Shown: one piece after another, positions 23,230-33,167 of the stretch | Layout: each line of letters begins with the position of its first letter | Numbering within the stretch: position 1 is the first letter of the stretch | The notes under the pieces: model-generated | What the model saw: the letters and a program-made list of their open reading frames with translations, nothing else | Told to the model about the DNA's origin: nothing | The model's database searches: none | Program-made: the position numbers and the translations under genes | Origin: Bos javanicus | Taxonomy: Eukaryota; Chordata; Mammalia; Artiodactyla; Bovidae | DNA: 64,000 nucleotides | Direction of reading: 5' to 3' | NCBI RefSeq assembly: GCF_032452875.1 | Contig: NC_083880.1 | Coordinates: 58,540,829-58,604,828, forward strand

Positions 23230-23680
23230 ACGACGCCCTCCAAGCTGATTACGGTCATTGACGCTGCCACCACAGACAGCTCACTCACCCACTCCTCCTC
23301 TCCTCAATTAACAAAGCGCATTTGATTTATTTTAAATAACTTTCCATTGCAGCTCCATGTCCATTGACAGAAACCGCTCTCTCTCACCGCAAATTCACTC
23401 CATTCTGCCAATAACTCTCGAACGGTGATTGATATTTTGCTGACAGTGGGTGTTTAAAGATGTTCAATGTCGGTGACAATAGGAAAAAAAATCCCATTAG
23501 TTCTTTCCATTTGGGTAATAGCAAGAAAGATAAAAGGCACGGCTTTGTCTTTCCTTATTGAAGGAGCGTTTAATCACGAGGCTCTAAAATGATTACACAG
23601 GCCCTCTGCTCGCCCTGGAGTTGATTTTACCTCCCCATTCCCACACACACACTTTGAGACTCAGGGCTCACCCATCACCC
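23230..23680. promoter_or_regulatory. strong candidate conserved non-coding element
   Basis: A 450-base unique, AT-balanced block with no repeat signature. It carries clustered factor-like words: 'cctcaattaacaaagcgc' (homeobox and TCF/SOX-like), 'gattgatattttgctgac', 'gtgacaatagg' (SOX-like) and 'aaaccgc' (RUNX-like). This texture is typical of deeply conserved vertebrate enhancers. Conservation itself cannot be measured here. Confidence 0.4.
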
Positions 23681-25496
23681 AGCTGCAGCCCTCTCTCAGG
23701 TGACCTCCTGCAAGGTGACCTCGGGATGTGTGGGCTGAAGCCCCAAAATGAGTGAAGCTCTGCACACTTTGCCACTTGGGTTCAAGAAGGCAGTTCGCCT
23801 ACATGCAGGACTAGGTGTCTTACTAGTTAAAGGAGATGCACAGCACAGAAGGGTATGTGGGACTGAAGACTTATCGTTCACATCCTTTAAACCTGGCCCT
23901 GTATCTGCTGGCTATTTAGTGCACCTTGACTGTATGGTCCCCTGGGCTTCCGAATGCTTCCACCGACACCGGGACAGGCCAGTGTGGAGCCTTCTCTGTT
24001 AGGCTCCACTGGACAGGCCACAGAGCTGACATCTGGTCCTCCCATCCTGAGATGCTCTTGAGCAGAGTAGGGTAGACAAGAGTTGAGAGAGTGATGCCCG
24101 CATGCTGGGGAGCTCAGGGAGGGGTCAGGGGGAAGCCCAGCAGAAAAGTGTGTGTGTGTTCATACATACTTGTGCACGCAGGCGCAGTCCAGTGGGGGAA
24201 GAGGGAAGGGAGGGAAGGAGTCAGCCAGGGGAGGAAAGGCTGGAGGTGGCTCAGGTGGACGGAGGGAGAGGTGTGAGTGTGGCCCATCTTCTGTCGTCCC
24301 ATTTGCTCTACAATACAACACTTTCATCCCCAGAGCGGCTGTCAGTTCAGCCGGTGCTGGAGAGAGTCGAGAGACACAGTCTCACAGGGCAGCTTTGTGT
24401 TCAGCCACACTTGTCTCCCCTCTCCAGGTGAGGGGACTAGACAACCATCTGGCACCTGGTTATCACCTTGGGCTCCTCAGCCAGGGCACCTCGCCTGCCC
24501 CACGAAGAGCAACCCTAGATCAGCACCTAAACTCCCAGGGCCCATCAGAGGCACCTGAGGCCAGGGCTCCACTGCCCTCAATCCCAGGCTGAGGGCTTGA
24601 CCCAGCCTCCCCCAACCCCGAGAAATGCTGCCAGACCCAAGATGAGAGCATCCTTGCCAGGAGACCTCTGGGAAGCCCCATTCCAGGGACCAGCCACCTG
24701 GTTTGGAGATCGACAGATGCTTTGTCTCTTTTACTGTGAATGTAATTGCACGTGCTCGAAGGTGAGTGTGCAGGAGTGTGTATTACAAGGAAGGAGCCAT
24801 CCCCTCTCGGGCACCCCCAGGGTAACCATGCCTGGCCCTTGGGCCATGTAGCTGCATGTAGTCACTCACAGAAGTTCATATGCCTCACACGAATCACTTT
24901 TATTTAAAAATACACGTCTGTGCTTTTTTAAACAAGGATGGTCCCGTCTCATTGGATAGCTTCTCTTGCTCAGGAAGAAGCACAAATCTGTGTGTAATTT
25001 GTCACTGTACACAAATCTGCTAGCAGCGCCTTCCTAGGTTGTGTTAGCCCCTTGGAGGGGGCGGACTTCAAGTGGTTCCCAGGGATTTTGCCTTTTCACC
25101 TGCAGTGGGCCTTCCTGCGCTCCTCTTTATACTTGAGAACACTGTAATCCTTTATGCCATGCATTTCTTGTGTGCCTGCCCTAGGGAAGGTGCTGGGGAC
25201 ACAGAGAATGAGCGATGGACACTGGCGTTCTGGGAGGGAGAGGCACAAGCCCCTGATGAGGGCTACAGAGAACCGTGAAGCAGGCTTGGGACATGGGTCC
25301 CAGAGACCAGGGCAGACATTGATGCAGACAGGATGCTCAGCATGCTTCCTGTATAAGTGACACTGGAATGGAGACCAGGAAGGAGGTGAGGGGGGAGCAA
25401 GCACAGGCTCGTGGGTAAGATCATTCCAGACAGAAGGAGGGGCTCATGCAAAGGCCCTGGAGTGGGCTGTATTTGGTCCTCTTACAGAGCACACGG
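23681..25496. other. intronic DNA, no gene seen
   Basis: Unique sequence with a short TG stretch near 24148 and an old repeat-like phrase near 25410-25460 ('catgcaaaggccctggag'). No coding signal. Confidence 0.45.
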
Positions 25497-25702
25497 GCTT
25501 CCCTGCCTGGTGGCTCAGACGGTGAGGAATCTGCCTGCAATGCAGGAGATGCTCTGGTCAGAAAGATCCTCTGGGGAAGGGAATGGCAACCCACTCCAGT
25601 ACTCTTGCCTGGAGAATCCCATGGACAGAGGAGCCTGGTGGGCAACAGTACATGGGGTCGCAAAGAGTCAGACATGACTAAGCGATTCACACTTTCACTT
25701 TT
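25497..25702 (+). repeat. Bov-tA SINE
   Basis: Head 'ctggtggctcagacggtgag', then 'aatctgcctgcaatgcagga', body 'atggacagaggagcctggtg' and tail 'actttcactttttttttc'. The low divergence suggests a fairly young copy. Confidence 0.95.
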
Positions 25703-28700
25703 TTTTTTCACTTTTTTTCACAGAGCACAGAACAAAATCCTCACTAGAGCAGAGAGCTAAAGGCAGAGAATCCCAGGAAACCTGCGTGTGGAGATAAATA
25801 CCCAGGAGGTGATTTGTCTGGTCAGGAGTTCTCGCTTGAAAGTTTTGAGAGATTGTTACTTTGCTTTTCAGAGATGCTCCCAGCTTGCACCATCTGTCAG
25901 CTACGGTGCTGGCAGAGGGATCCGCCTTGCTGGGCCTTCTCCAGCCACTGTGATTCCACCGCCCAGCTCAGGTCTGTGTGGGGCAGAGGATAGGTGTGGC
26001 CCAGGGCGTGGGGTTCCGGATTCCACATAATGAGGCTTCCCGGGTGTTTTCCTCGCAGAGGCGCTGCCAACCTGAGTCTGTGGCTGCAAACTGACCCATA
26101 CAGTTCTCACCACAGCCAGATGGGATGGGGACTGGGTCAGCCCTCTGTGTTTTCTCCCCCAAATGAGGACACTAAGTGATGTGCCTGAGGTCACAGTTAA
26201 AGTGGCAAAGTTGGGATTTGAACCCAGGAATCTTGGGGGCACACTTCGTGTTCTGAATCAGTGCTCCGAATTCTGCCGTGAGCAGCAGTGCGGGGAGCCC
26301 CAGGCCCCAGGGCAAGGCTTTCCCCCGCCGCCCTGCACCCAACACTGGACAGCGTCGTGGACAGTACTCATGGTTACGTGCTCCGCTATCAGGCGCCTGG
26401 CGCCCAGCTGCATGCTTGGCACAGAGTAGGGGCTGGGTAAGCGTACAGTCTGTCTTTAAAAATGAGAAAACTGGCCTAGATTTCTGCCCACCTCCCGAAC
26501 CTTAAGAGAAAGATCCGTTCTTTTACTCACAAACGGTCTTACCCTAAGAAATCAATGTACCATCAGGGGTGTTTGAAATGGCACCAGGAGTGATCAGAAA
26601 GTTATTCCTTTGACGTCTGGCTCAATTTTATTTGAAATTCCAGGGGGGAAAAGGAGCTGGGTTCTTATTCAAATGCGGTGGGGGGGAGGGGCAGTAAATG
26701 AAATGGCAGGAACCCCAGGCTGGCTGGGGCTCCTCAGAATGACAATGAGGCCTGCCCCGGCCAGTCTCATCCAGGCAGGCCTAACGAGATTAGATTTTCA
26801 TAAATTTCAGACAGTGCCAATTCCTAATTCCTCAGTGTGCAGCCAGGAGGCCAGACAGGGCCGCCTGCACGGACTGCTTGTTAACCAGGGAGCACGCCGG
26901 CTGCCCCTCTGCCCGGAGCAGACACAGGGCGGGGGGCGGTAGGGGGGGTCGTCTGGTCTGGAAACCTCCTGTGGGCTGGCAGGAGCTGGGTGGACTCTGG
27001 CCCAGCTCTCTAGCCAAGGAAAGAGAAAAGATCTCCAACATCCGGCTGCTTTTCTGATGATTAACTGAAAACCCAGTGACGGTTGTGCCCACACGTTGCA
27101 TGGCAAATTCTGCACCAGCCCTCTCCCCATTTACAGCCGGGAAGCAGCCAGACAGGGGTTTGAACTGAGGCTCCTGCGTTTGGTTTTGGTCTGGCTCCAT
27201 CACTCAGAACAGGGAGCCATAAACTTGGTTGCAAAAGAATTGCATCTTCACCTTAACCACCCCTAACAGGAACACAGGTACCAAACCACAGGGCATCAGC
27301 AGCTACTTGCAATCCGGTCGCCAGTAGAAACCACAGACTTCCTATCCATGGAAACCTGCCTGGTCGCATTTAATGTGCTAGTATCCCAGGTCACTTGTGT
27401 GGTCCTGTATGTTCTTTATCGAAAGTCTGGTTGAGAGTTTGAGAACTATATTTTGATAGAGTTGGGTTCCTTTTAAAGCCTCACGTGAATTTTTATTCAG
27501 TTTAATTTTATTTTAAAATACGCATTCTGAGAGCTCATCCTGGCTCCCCCAGCTGCCAGGGAAGGAAGCCATGGGGTCAGGACTGGTCTCTGACTCCTGG
27601 CCTGACGGGACCGACACTGCCCCTCGGGGGTTTGTGGGAACTAAGTGGGGAAGGATGTCCTGTCCTGGACAGGCGCTTGGCACTCAGATAGAGACAGAGG
27701 AGAAGGCAGCTGTGTCTTTATGCAGTTTCGTGGGAGGTGCCCAGAGCTCCCCCGAATGCATGGCATGAGGCCTTTCTAACAACCATCCTGTGGCTTTCCT
27801 CTGTGCTGGTGGGGAGGTGGGGACCACTGGGCAAGATACTGGCTTCGTGGACCACATGGCAAGTGATCCTCTAGGCAGTCTCGATCTACCCTGGAAACCA
27901 GTCCCATTCCACACAAGCGCCTGACTTGAACCAACACTGTTCCTGACATTCTGGGACCACGGTACCCAGGACCATTGGGTGTGGGGCTGTTGGCCTAACC
28001 CATCCCTGAAAGCACAGGCTTGGGGGTCTGGGGTCTTGAACTGTGTGGCCTTTGGCCAGTCATCTCCCGTCTCGCAGCCTCAAGTTTCCTCATCTGTAAA
28101 GTTGGCGGCGGGGGTCATATTAGTGTCTATTTCACAGAATGCAGCTGAGGATTCAATATGATGATACCCAAAGAGATTCGGGCCACACCTGGCCCTGAGG
28201 GGGCTCCCAGACGCTACCCCTCACTAGTGTCAGGCGAGCTGGAAAAGGACCAGAGACGCCCGTATGCACACCTCAAAGTGACTGCATCCGTCTCTGGAGG
28301 AGGAGACACAAAAGCAGTCAGGCTGCTCCAATGAGGCGGACGAAGCTGTTAATTTGAAGTTATTCATGAGGAAAGAAGACCCTCAATTAAATAAGAGTGA
28401 CCTTACTTTGCATGTGGAAGATGGGCTTGGCCACCCCCAGAGAACCTGCTGCATCCATCACCCGCCCCAAAGGGGAAATTACCAAGAAAAATGACAGGAC
28501 CGCTGCCCCATGGGAAGCGGACCTGACGCCCAGATCAGAATGAGGGAAGTGTGATGCTTCCTCCCCAAAGACTCCTGTTCTCTGCACAGGTCCTCTAAGC
28601 CGGGACTGGTGCCCCTAAGTCCAGCCACCACCCTGGGTGACCTTTTCTGACTGACCCTGGGACAGAGGCCCGTGAAAGCATGCTCAGTGTTTCCAGGGCA

Positions 28701-30149
28701 TCAGCCTGGATGAGGGGAGCCTGCTGTCCCAAAGGCATGTAGGGGTTGTGACGGTGGTGATAGTGGATCACCCACTGTCTCCTGCCCCATTCTGAGCCCT
28801 TGACATGTACTTTTTCATCTTTCCTGGAGCTCTCAGGGATGCATATGCCCAGGGTCACACGGCCAGCAGCTGGCAGATGGAAGGATAGGCATCTTCTGAG
28901 GTGTTCCCACATAGGTGGGAGAACTGACAGATACTTCGGGAAAGCTGGGAGCATTTATCAGGAGATAAAGGCCCTTTCCCCTCTCACTCATGGATTTGGG
29001 ACCGGCCCTGCCCTTTGATCTGGAGGAACTTCTGTCTGTCCCCTGGTTGGCTTGTCTACACAATAGCATGGTGATGGCGCTCGTAGACCTGGGGGAGGTG
29101 GGCTCAGCACAGGGTGGTGCACGTGTTGTACATGTTAGCATCCTGACTGTAGTCCCAGTGAGTGGTTGCTATGACAACAGGGAGTTTGGGCTGGGGACCA
29201 GCCCGCCACCCCCTCCTGCTCTGATTCCCCTTTGTTTGTGACCAGGCTTTGCTGTGAGCCCCGTGGTCACAGGAGACTTGAACTGAGTGGAGGGCAGCAG
29301 TTGGACCTATGCCTTCCGCCAGTGTGCTGGGCACCTGGTCCCACGTCCAGGTAAAGGGAGCCTGTGAGATTGAGGACGCTGAGGCAGGATCAGTGTGGCT
29401 CTGTGTCTTGGGGACTCCTCTCTTGGCTGTAAGTCTAGAAGCCACCCATCCTGCAGACTTTGGCCTCTCGTTGCTTTTAAAATTCTTTGAATATGCTGCC
29501 GGCGTTAAAGGCCAGGCAGCTTCACCAACTGTTTCTAGGTTCTGGAGAGATGGGGAATTATGGCTGCACTGACCCAGCCTGCCTGGGAGCTGTCTGGCCT
29601 GCTGGGGTTTCAGCTAGCAGTGCATGTCTGGAGCACCCTGTGGACCTGATGAGGAGCTCTTGCTCAATTAGTGTATTCCTGCAGTGGGAGCAGGAGTGAG
29701 GAGCTGAGCACGAAGATCCAGAGGGGCCAGGCAGATGAGGTCAAGCAGAACTAGGGCCCAGGTGGAGCTTGGGGCAAGTGGACAGCACAGCCTGTGTTAA
29801 GAGGGTGGCCACCCACAGCTCTGTTTGTTGCTTCGGTGGGGACGGGACTGTGGATGCAAATGCCCTCAGGCCCCCATTTGCCCCGTATTCCAGCAGATGC
29901 TTTCTGATGCATGTCCCAAAGAGGTGAGTTCATGTCCCCTGAAGGCAGAGTCTCTAGGAAGGAGCACCCTGAGTGTGAAAGTTCACTGTGCTATCCAGGG
30001 GACCAGAGCCCCCTCACCCCATGGCCAAGGTCAAGACACCCAGCCTAGGCTTATTTTTGCCTTATGGGTTGGGATGTATCACCTGTTGGCTGGGGGGCCT
30101 CTCCTGACCCCCTCAATCTCCCTGTCCCCATGTCTCCATGTCTTTGCGC
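25703..30149. other. intronic DNA, mostly unique
   Basis: MIR-like wording is at about 26155-26230 ('aggtcacagttaaagtggca', 'gggatttgaacccagg') and near 28030-28150. AT-richer unique stretches at 26600-26850 and 28290-28420 ('gaagctgttaatttgaag') may be regulatory. No coding signal is seen. Confidence 0.45.
26600..26850. promoter_or_regulatory. possible conserved non-coding element
   Basis: Unique block with 'gctcaattttatttgaaatt' and 'cgagattagattttcataaa'. A G-rich run at 26676-26690 interrupts it. Called only on texture and lack of repeats. Confidence 0.22.
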
Positions 30150-30362
30150 ATGCTCAGTCACTCAATTGTGTCCAACTCTGCGTGACCCCATTGACTGTAG
30201 CCTGCCAGGCTCCTCTGTCCATGGGATTCTCCAGGAAAGAATACTGGAGTGTGTTGCCATGCCTTCCTCCAGTGGATCTTCCTGATCCAGGGATTGAACC
30301 CATCACTTACGTCTCCTGCATGGGCAGGTGGAGTCTTTACCACTAACACCACCTAGGAAGAC
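30150..30362 (-). repeat. Bov-tA SINE
   Basis: Reverse-oriented full copy: 'gctcagtcactcaattgtgt', 'caggctcctctgtccatggg', and the reversed head 'ctaacaccacctaggaagac'. Confidence 0.93.
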
Positions 30363-32704
30363 CCCGTGTCTTTGTACACCCTGGAATATCCAGCTGGGTC
30401 CTGCTTGACCCTCTGTCTTCAGACATATGGGTTTGGACTGTCTTTGTTTGCTTTGGGTGGTGTGCTGGGGAGCCCCTACTAACCATGGTCACATTGAGGG
30501 AGTGTTCCCTGAGTGCTGACCATGTGGGCCCCCACACAGCCTCTCCCTTCCATGTGGGGAAACCAGGATGGACTCAGAGTGAGTGAGGGTCACAGAGCCA
30601 GCCTGGGCGTCCCCATGGAGTGCTGTGCCGGGCCCTGGAGCCACCTCAGGGACTCTGCAACCCTTAGGAGTCTCCCTTCCCTTCTGGCCACGACCCCAGG
30701 CCTCTGGCTTCCAGAATAGAGCCTGGAAGCACTTCGTGGTCTCCTGAGAATTTCGCCCCATCGTCCCCCATGTGGATTTGTGTGGGGTTGTGGCCCAGGA
30801 ACCAGTGCGGTCATGTTAGTGTCTTCAGCACCCTGGGCTCCTTTCTGGGGGTGATTCTCTCACTCTGACACTGCACCCCAGAAATCAGGTCCTCCCGCCC
30901 TTTGGGGGTCGGGAGAGCTGTGGGCTTTGTTCACGCCCACTCGGCCCGTGGGGCCTCATCTGTTGCCCCAATAGGACACCTCCAGCCCTGTTACCTCCTC
31001 ACTGGATGTTACCTGGAGGAGGGCAGCGACCTGGCCAGGAGCCTGCAGGCCACCAGGCCTGGGACGGAGACGCAGACACCTCCCTTGCTTCAGGCCAGGC
31101 GTGGGCAGGGCCCCTGGAGACGGGCGGAGGAGGGCAAGGGTGCCTACCCCCAAGTCCGGGCTGGGGTGAAGAGTGCACGGTGTTGGAGGAGGGGTTGCAG
31201 GCCCCTCTGAGGAGGGGGTGTGGGTGTTGCACAAAGCCAGCCTGTGTGTCCCCTGAATGGGCAGCTTTATCCCAGGCCCTAGCGCACAGGCCCCGGACCA
31301 GCCTGTCTGGGGAGGCAGGAGGTGTGGCCACAGCCACTGGGTTCCAGGCCAACGTCCTGGCCTTTGCCAGCTCAGGCCCTGCACCCTCCTGGCGGGAAAG
31401 GGAACGAGTCCCTCTGAGGGTCTGAGGCTTGTCCTATTTCCCGCCAGGCGGGGCCCAGCCTACTAGGGCATCAGGAGGGACTCACCGAAGTCCCTGGCTA
31501 CTTCATCGTCCCTCCTGGTCCCTCCCAGGGCAAGATAAGGATGTGGCTCCCACCCCCATATCCAATGAGGGAGTCACCAGCGAGCAGTCTGTCACGTGAC
31601 CTGAACCTGGGTCCCCTCACCTGTGAGGCAGGATGATGAAAAGGCAACCGTATATAGGCTCAGCGCTGCACAGACGCTGAGCCCCGGCACATTCTTTGTC
31701 CCTGTGGTCTATGGACTGTAGGCTGTTAAGCAACACCCTGGCTCTCACCCTCTAGATTCTGGGAGCGCCTTCGGTTGTGTCACTAGTGTGTCACTAGTGC
31801 CACCAGTCTGAGCCACTAGTGTCCTCAGACATTGCCACGGGTCCCCCAGGGGGCAGACCCACTCAACTAACAGCATCAGGCAGACTTTGGCACGTCTGGG
31901 CAAAAAGGCTTAACATGGTGGGAGAAGGTGGGTGTCCCGCAGAGCCTGGGTAGGAAGAAGGGGTGGCCAGGGCTCCAGAGAGGGCGGTGGGCGGGCTGCG
32001 TGCAGAGGGGTTCTGCTGAACCAGCAGGAACGTCCACCCGGGATGCGTCGATCTCCCGCTGGAAGCAGAGGCTGGTGGCAGGAGGGGCTGCCCTCCCAGG
32101 CCCCGGCCAGGGCCCGAGTGAGCGGCACATGGCACACGGGACACAGCGCACCTCACTGCCTGCTTTCCAGGCCCCCCTTCGCCCGCCCCCACTCCTCCAG
32201 CTTCCTTGTGTCTGTCTGAAAAGAGGAAGCGCTGAATCAGTGGCCCTGAGCTTGAACCTGTACCCCTGGGGAGACCTCGGCTAATTGCTTGTCAGTGCCA
32301 AGGGGCAGGGGGGCGGGGAGGGTCTTCCTGCCTGCCCTCTGGGATCTGGTGAGACACATTTCCTGGCTTGTCCGTGGGCAGCCTCGGACCAGGGGAGGCT
32401 GGCTGTGCCCCCCAGCCCCCTGCAGCCAGGTCACTGCCCGGGCCCCCAGCCTCTCACCTGCCACTGCTGGGGGCTCTGCTGGCAGGGCGCATGGCCAGCT
32501 GCCGATCAGCCCCGACACAGACCCGCTCGAGTCAGCAGAAACCGCCCCGACTCTGGCAGGATCAAAATAACCTCTTTCCTTTTCCAGCACTTGAGGGTTT
32601 TTCCGCTTTCTGGGGGAAAAAAACAAAACAACCCAAAAAAAAAGAAATGAGAGTTGCAGTGTTTGCAACCTCCCGGAATGTGGTTTTTCTGAGGCCTCTT
32701 CCTG

Positions 32705-32768
32705 GAGGTGGGGGTGGCCCTCATACCCTCCCGTCTGAGGTGGGGGTGGCCCTCATACCCTCCCATCC
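32705..32768 (+). repeat. 32-bp tandem duplication
   Basis: Two adjacent 32-base units (32705-32736 and 32737-32768) sharing 'ggtgggggtggccctcatac', with two mismatches near the unit ends. A TG-rich low-complexity stretch follows. Confidence 0.9.
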
Positions 32769-32779
32769 TGTCGAGGGTG

Positions 32780-32935
32780 GTGTCGCTGTGCGTCGTGTGT
32801 GTGATAAATATGTCTGTGCGTGGGTGTGTTATCTGTGTTTGTGTTTGTGGGTATGGGTGTGGCAGAGTGTTGGGGGCATATAGGGATGTTGGGGTGTGTG
32901 TGCTGGTGTGTGTGTGTGTGTATTGGGGTGTATGG
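32780..32935 (+). repeat. TG-rich low-complexity tract
   Basis: Degenerate GT/GTGT repeats such as 'ggtgtgtgtgtgtgtgtatt' reaching to within about 80 bases of the PMEPA1 exon acceptor. Length variation in cattle or sheep populations is likely. Confidence 0.85.
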
Positions 32936-33012
32936 GTGCTCAGGAAAGCTGGCCCCGAGCCCCTGCCTGCTCTGGGATCCCCAACGTCTCACATGTCCCC
33001 TTGGTCTTGCAG

Positions 33013-33167
33013 CGGAGCTGGAGTTCGTTGAGATCACCATCATCGTGGTGGTGGTCATGGTGATGGTGGTGGTGATCACGTGTCTGCTGAGCCACTACAA
33101 GCTGTCCGCTCGCTCCTTCATCGGCCGGCACAGCCAGAGCAGGAGGAGGGAAGATGCCCTGTCCTCG
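33013..33167 (+). CDS. PMEPA1: PMEPA1 coding exon 2: transmembrane segment
   Basis: PMEPA1 (TMEPAI) is a single-pass membrane adaptor of endosomes and Golgi that restrains TGF-beta signalling and recruits NEDD4-family E3 ligases. This exon starts after acceptor 'cttgcag' with CG, the last two bases of a split codon. An upstream A would give Thr and an upstream G would give Ala, which fits the two known human N-termini. It encodes ELEFVE, a hydrophobic helix rich in Val, Ile and Met (33027-33089), then the cytosolic stretch SHYKLSARSF and the basic run SRRRED. It ends at TCG before the donor gtgagt. Against human from memory, differences include a Glu for Gln and a Thr inside the helix start. 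The ATGs at 33057 and 33063 match the start used by a short human isoform. Length 155 nt, phase 1 to phase 0. Confidence 0.95.

Larger units (their letters stand above)
1..33012 (+). other. PMEPA1: PMEPA1 intron 1, 3' part (inferred)
   Basis: No reading frame in this stretch looks like a conserved protein. The known N-terminus of the long PMEPA1 isoform, with its alanine run and cysteine-rich segment, is absent from all frames, so the main first exon must lie upstream of the window. The first recognisable coding exon starts at 33013 with a phase-1 split codon, which requires an upstream exon. In human the gene has a first intron of tens of kilobases (from memory), which agrees. Alternative first exons are known for this gene, and one could lie inside this interval, but I could not place one. 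Confidence 0.8.
30363..33012. other. distal intron 1 before PMEPA1 coding exon 2
   Basis: GC-rich unique DNA. It holds a TATATA word with a 9-base stem at 31651-31683, three CACTAGTG palindromes (31781-31821), a 32-base tandem duplication (32705-32768) and a TG-rich stretch (about 32780-32935). The acceptor region before 33013 ends 'ccttggtcttgcag'. Confidence 0.6.

Noticed and set aside
32820..33012. Open frame running in from the TG-rich tract into PMEPA1 exon 2, suggesting a longer N-terminus
   Set aside because: The upstream part translates a GT repeat and crosses a good splice acceptor; it is not an exon.
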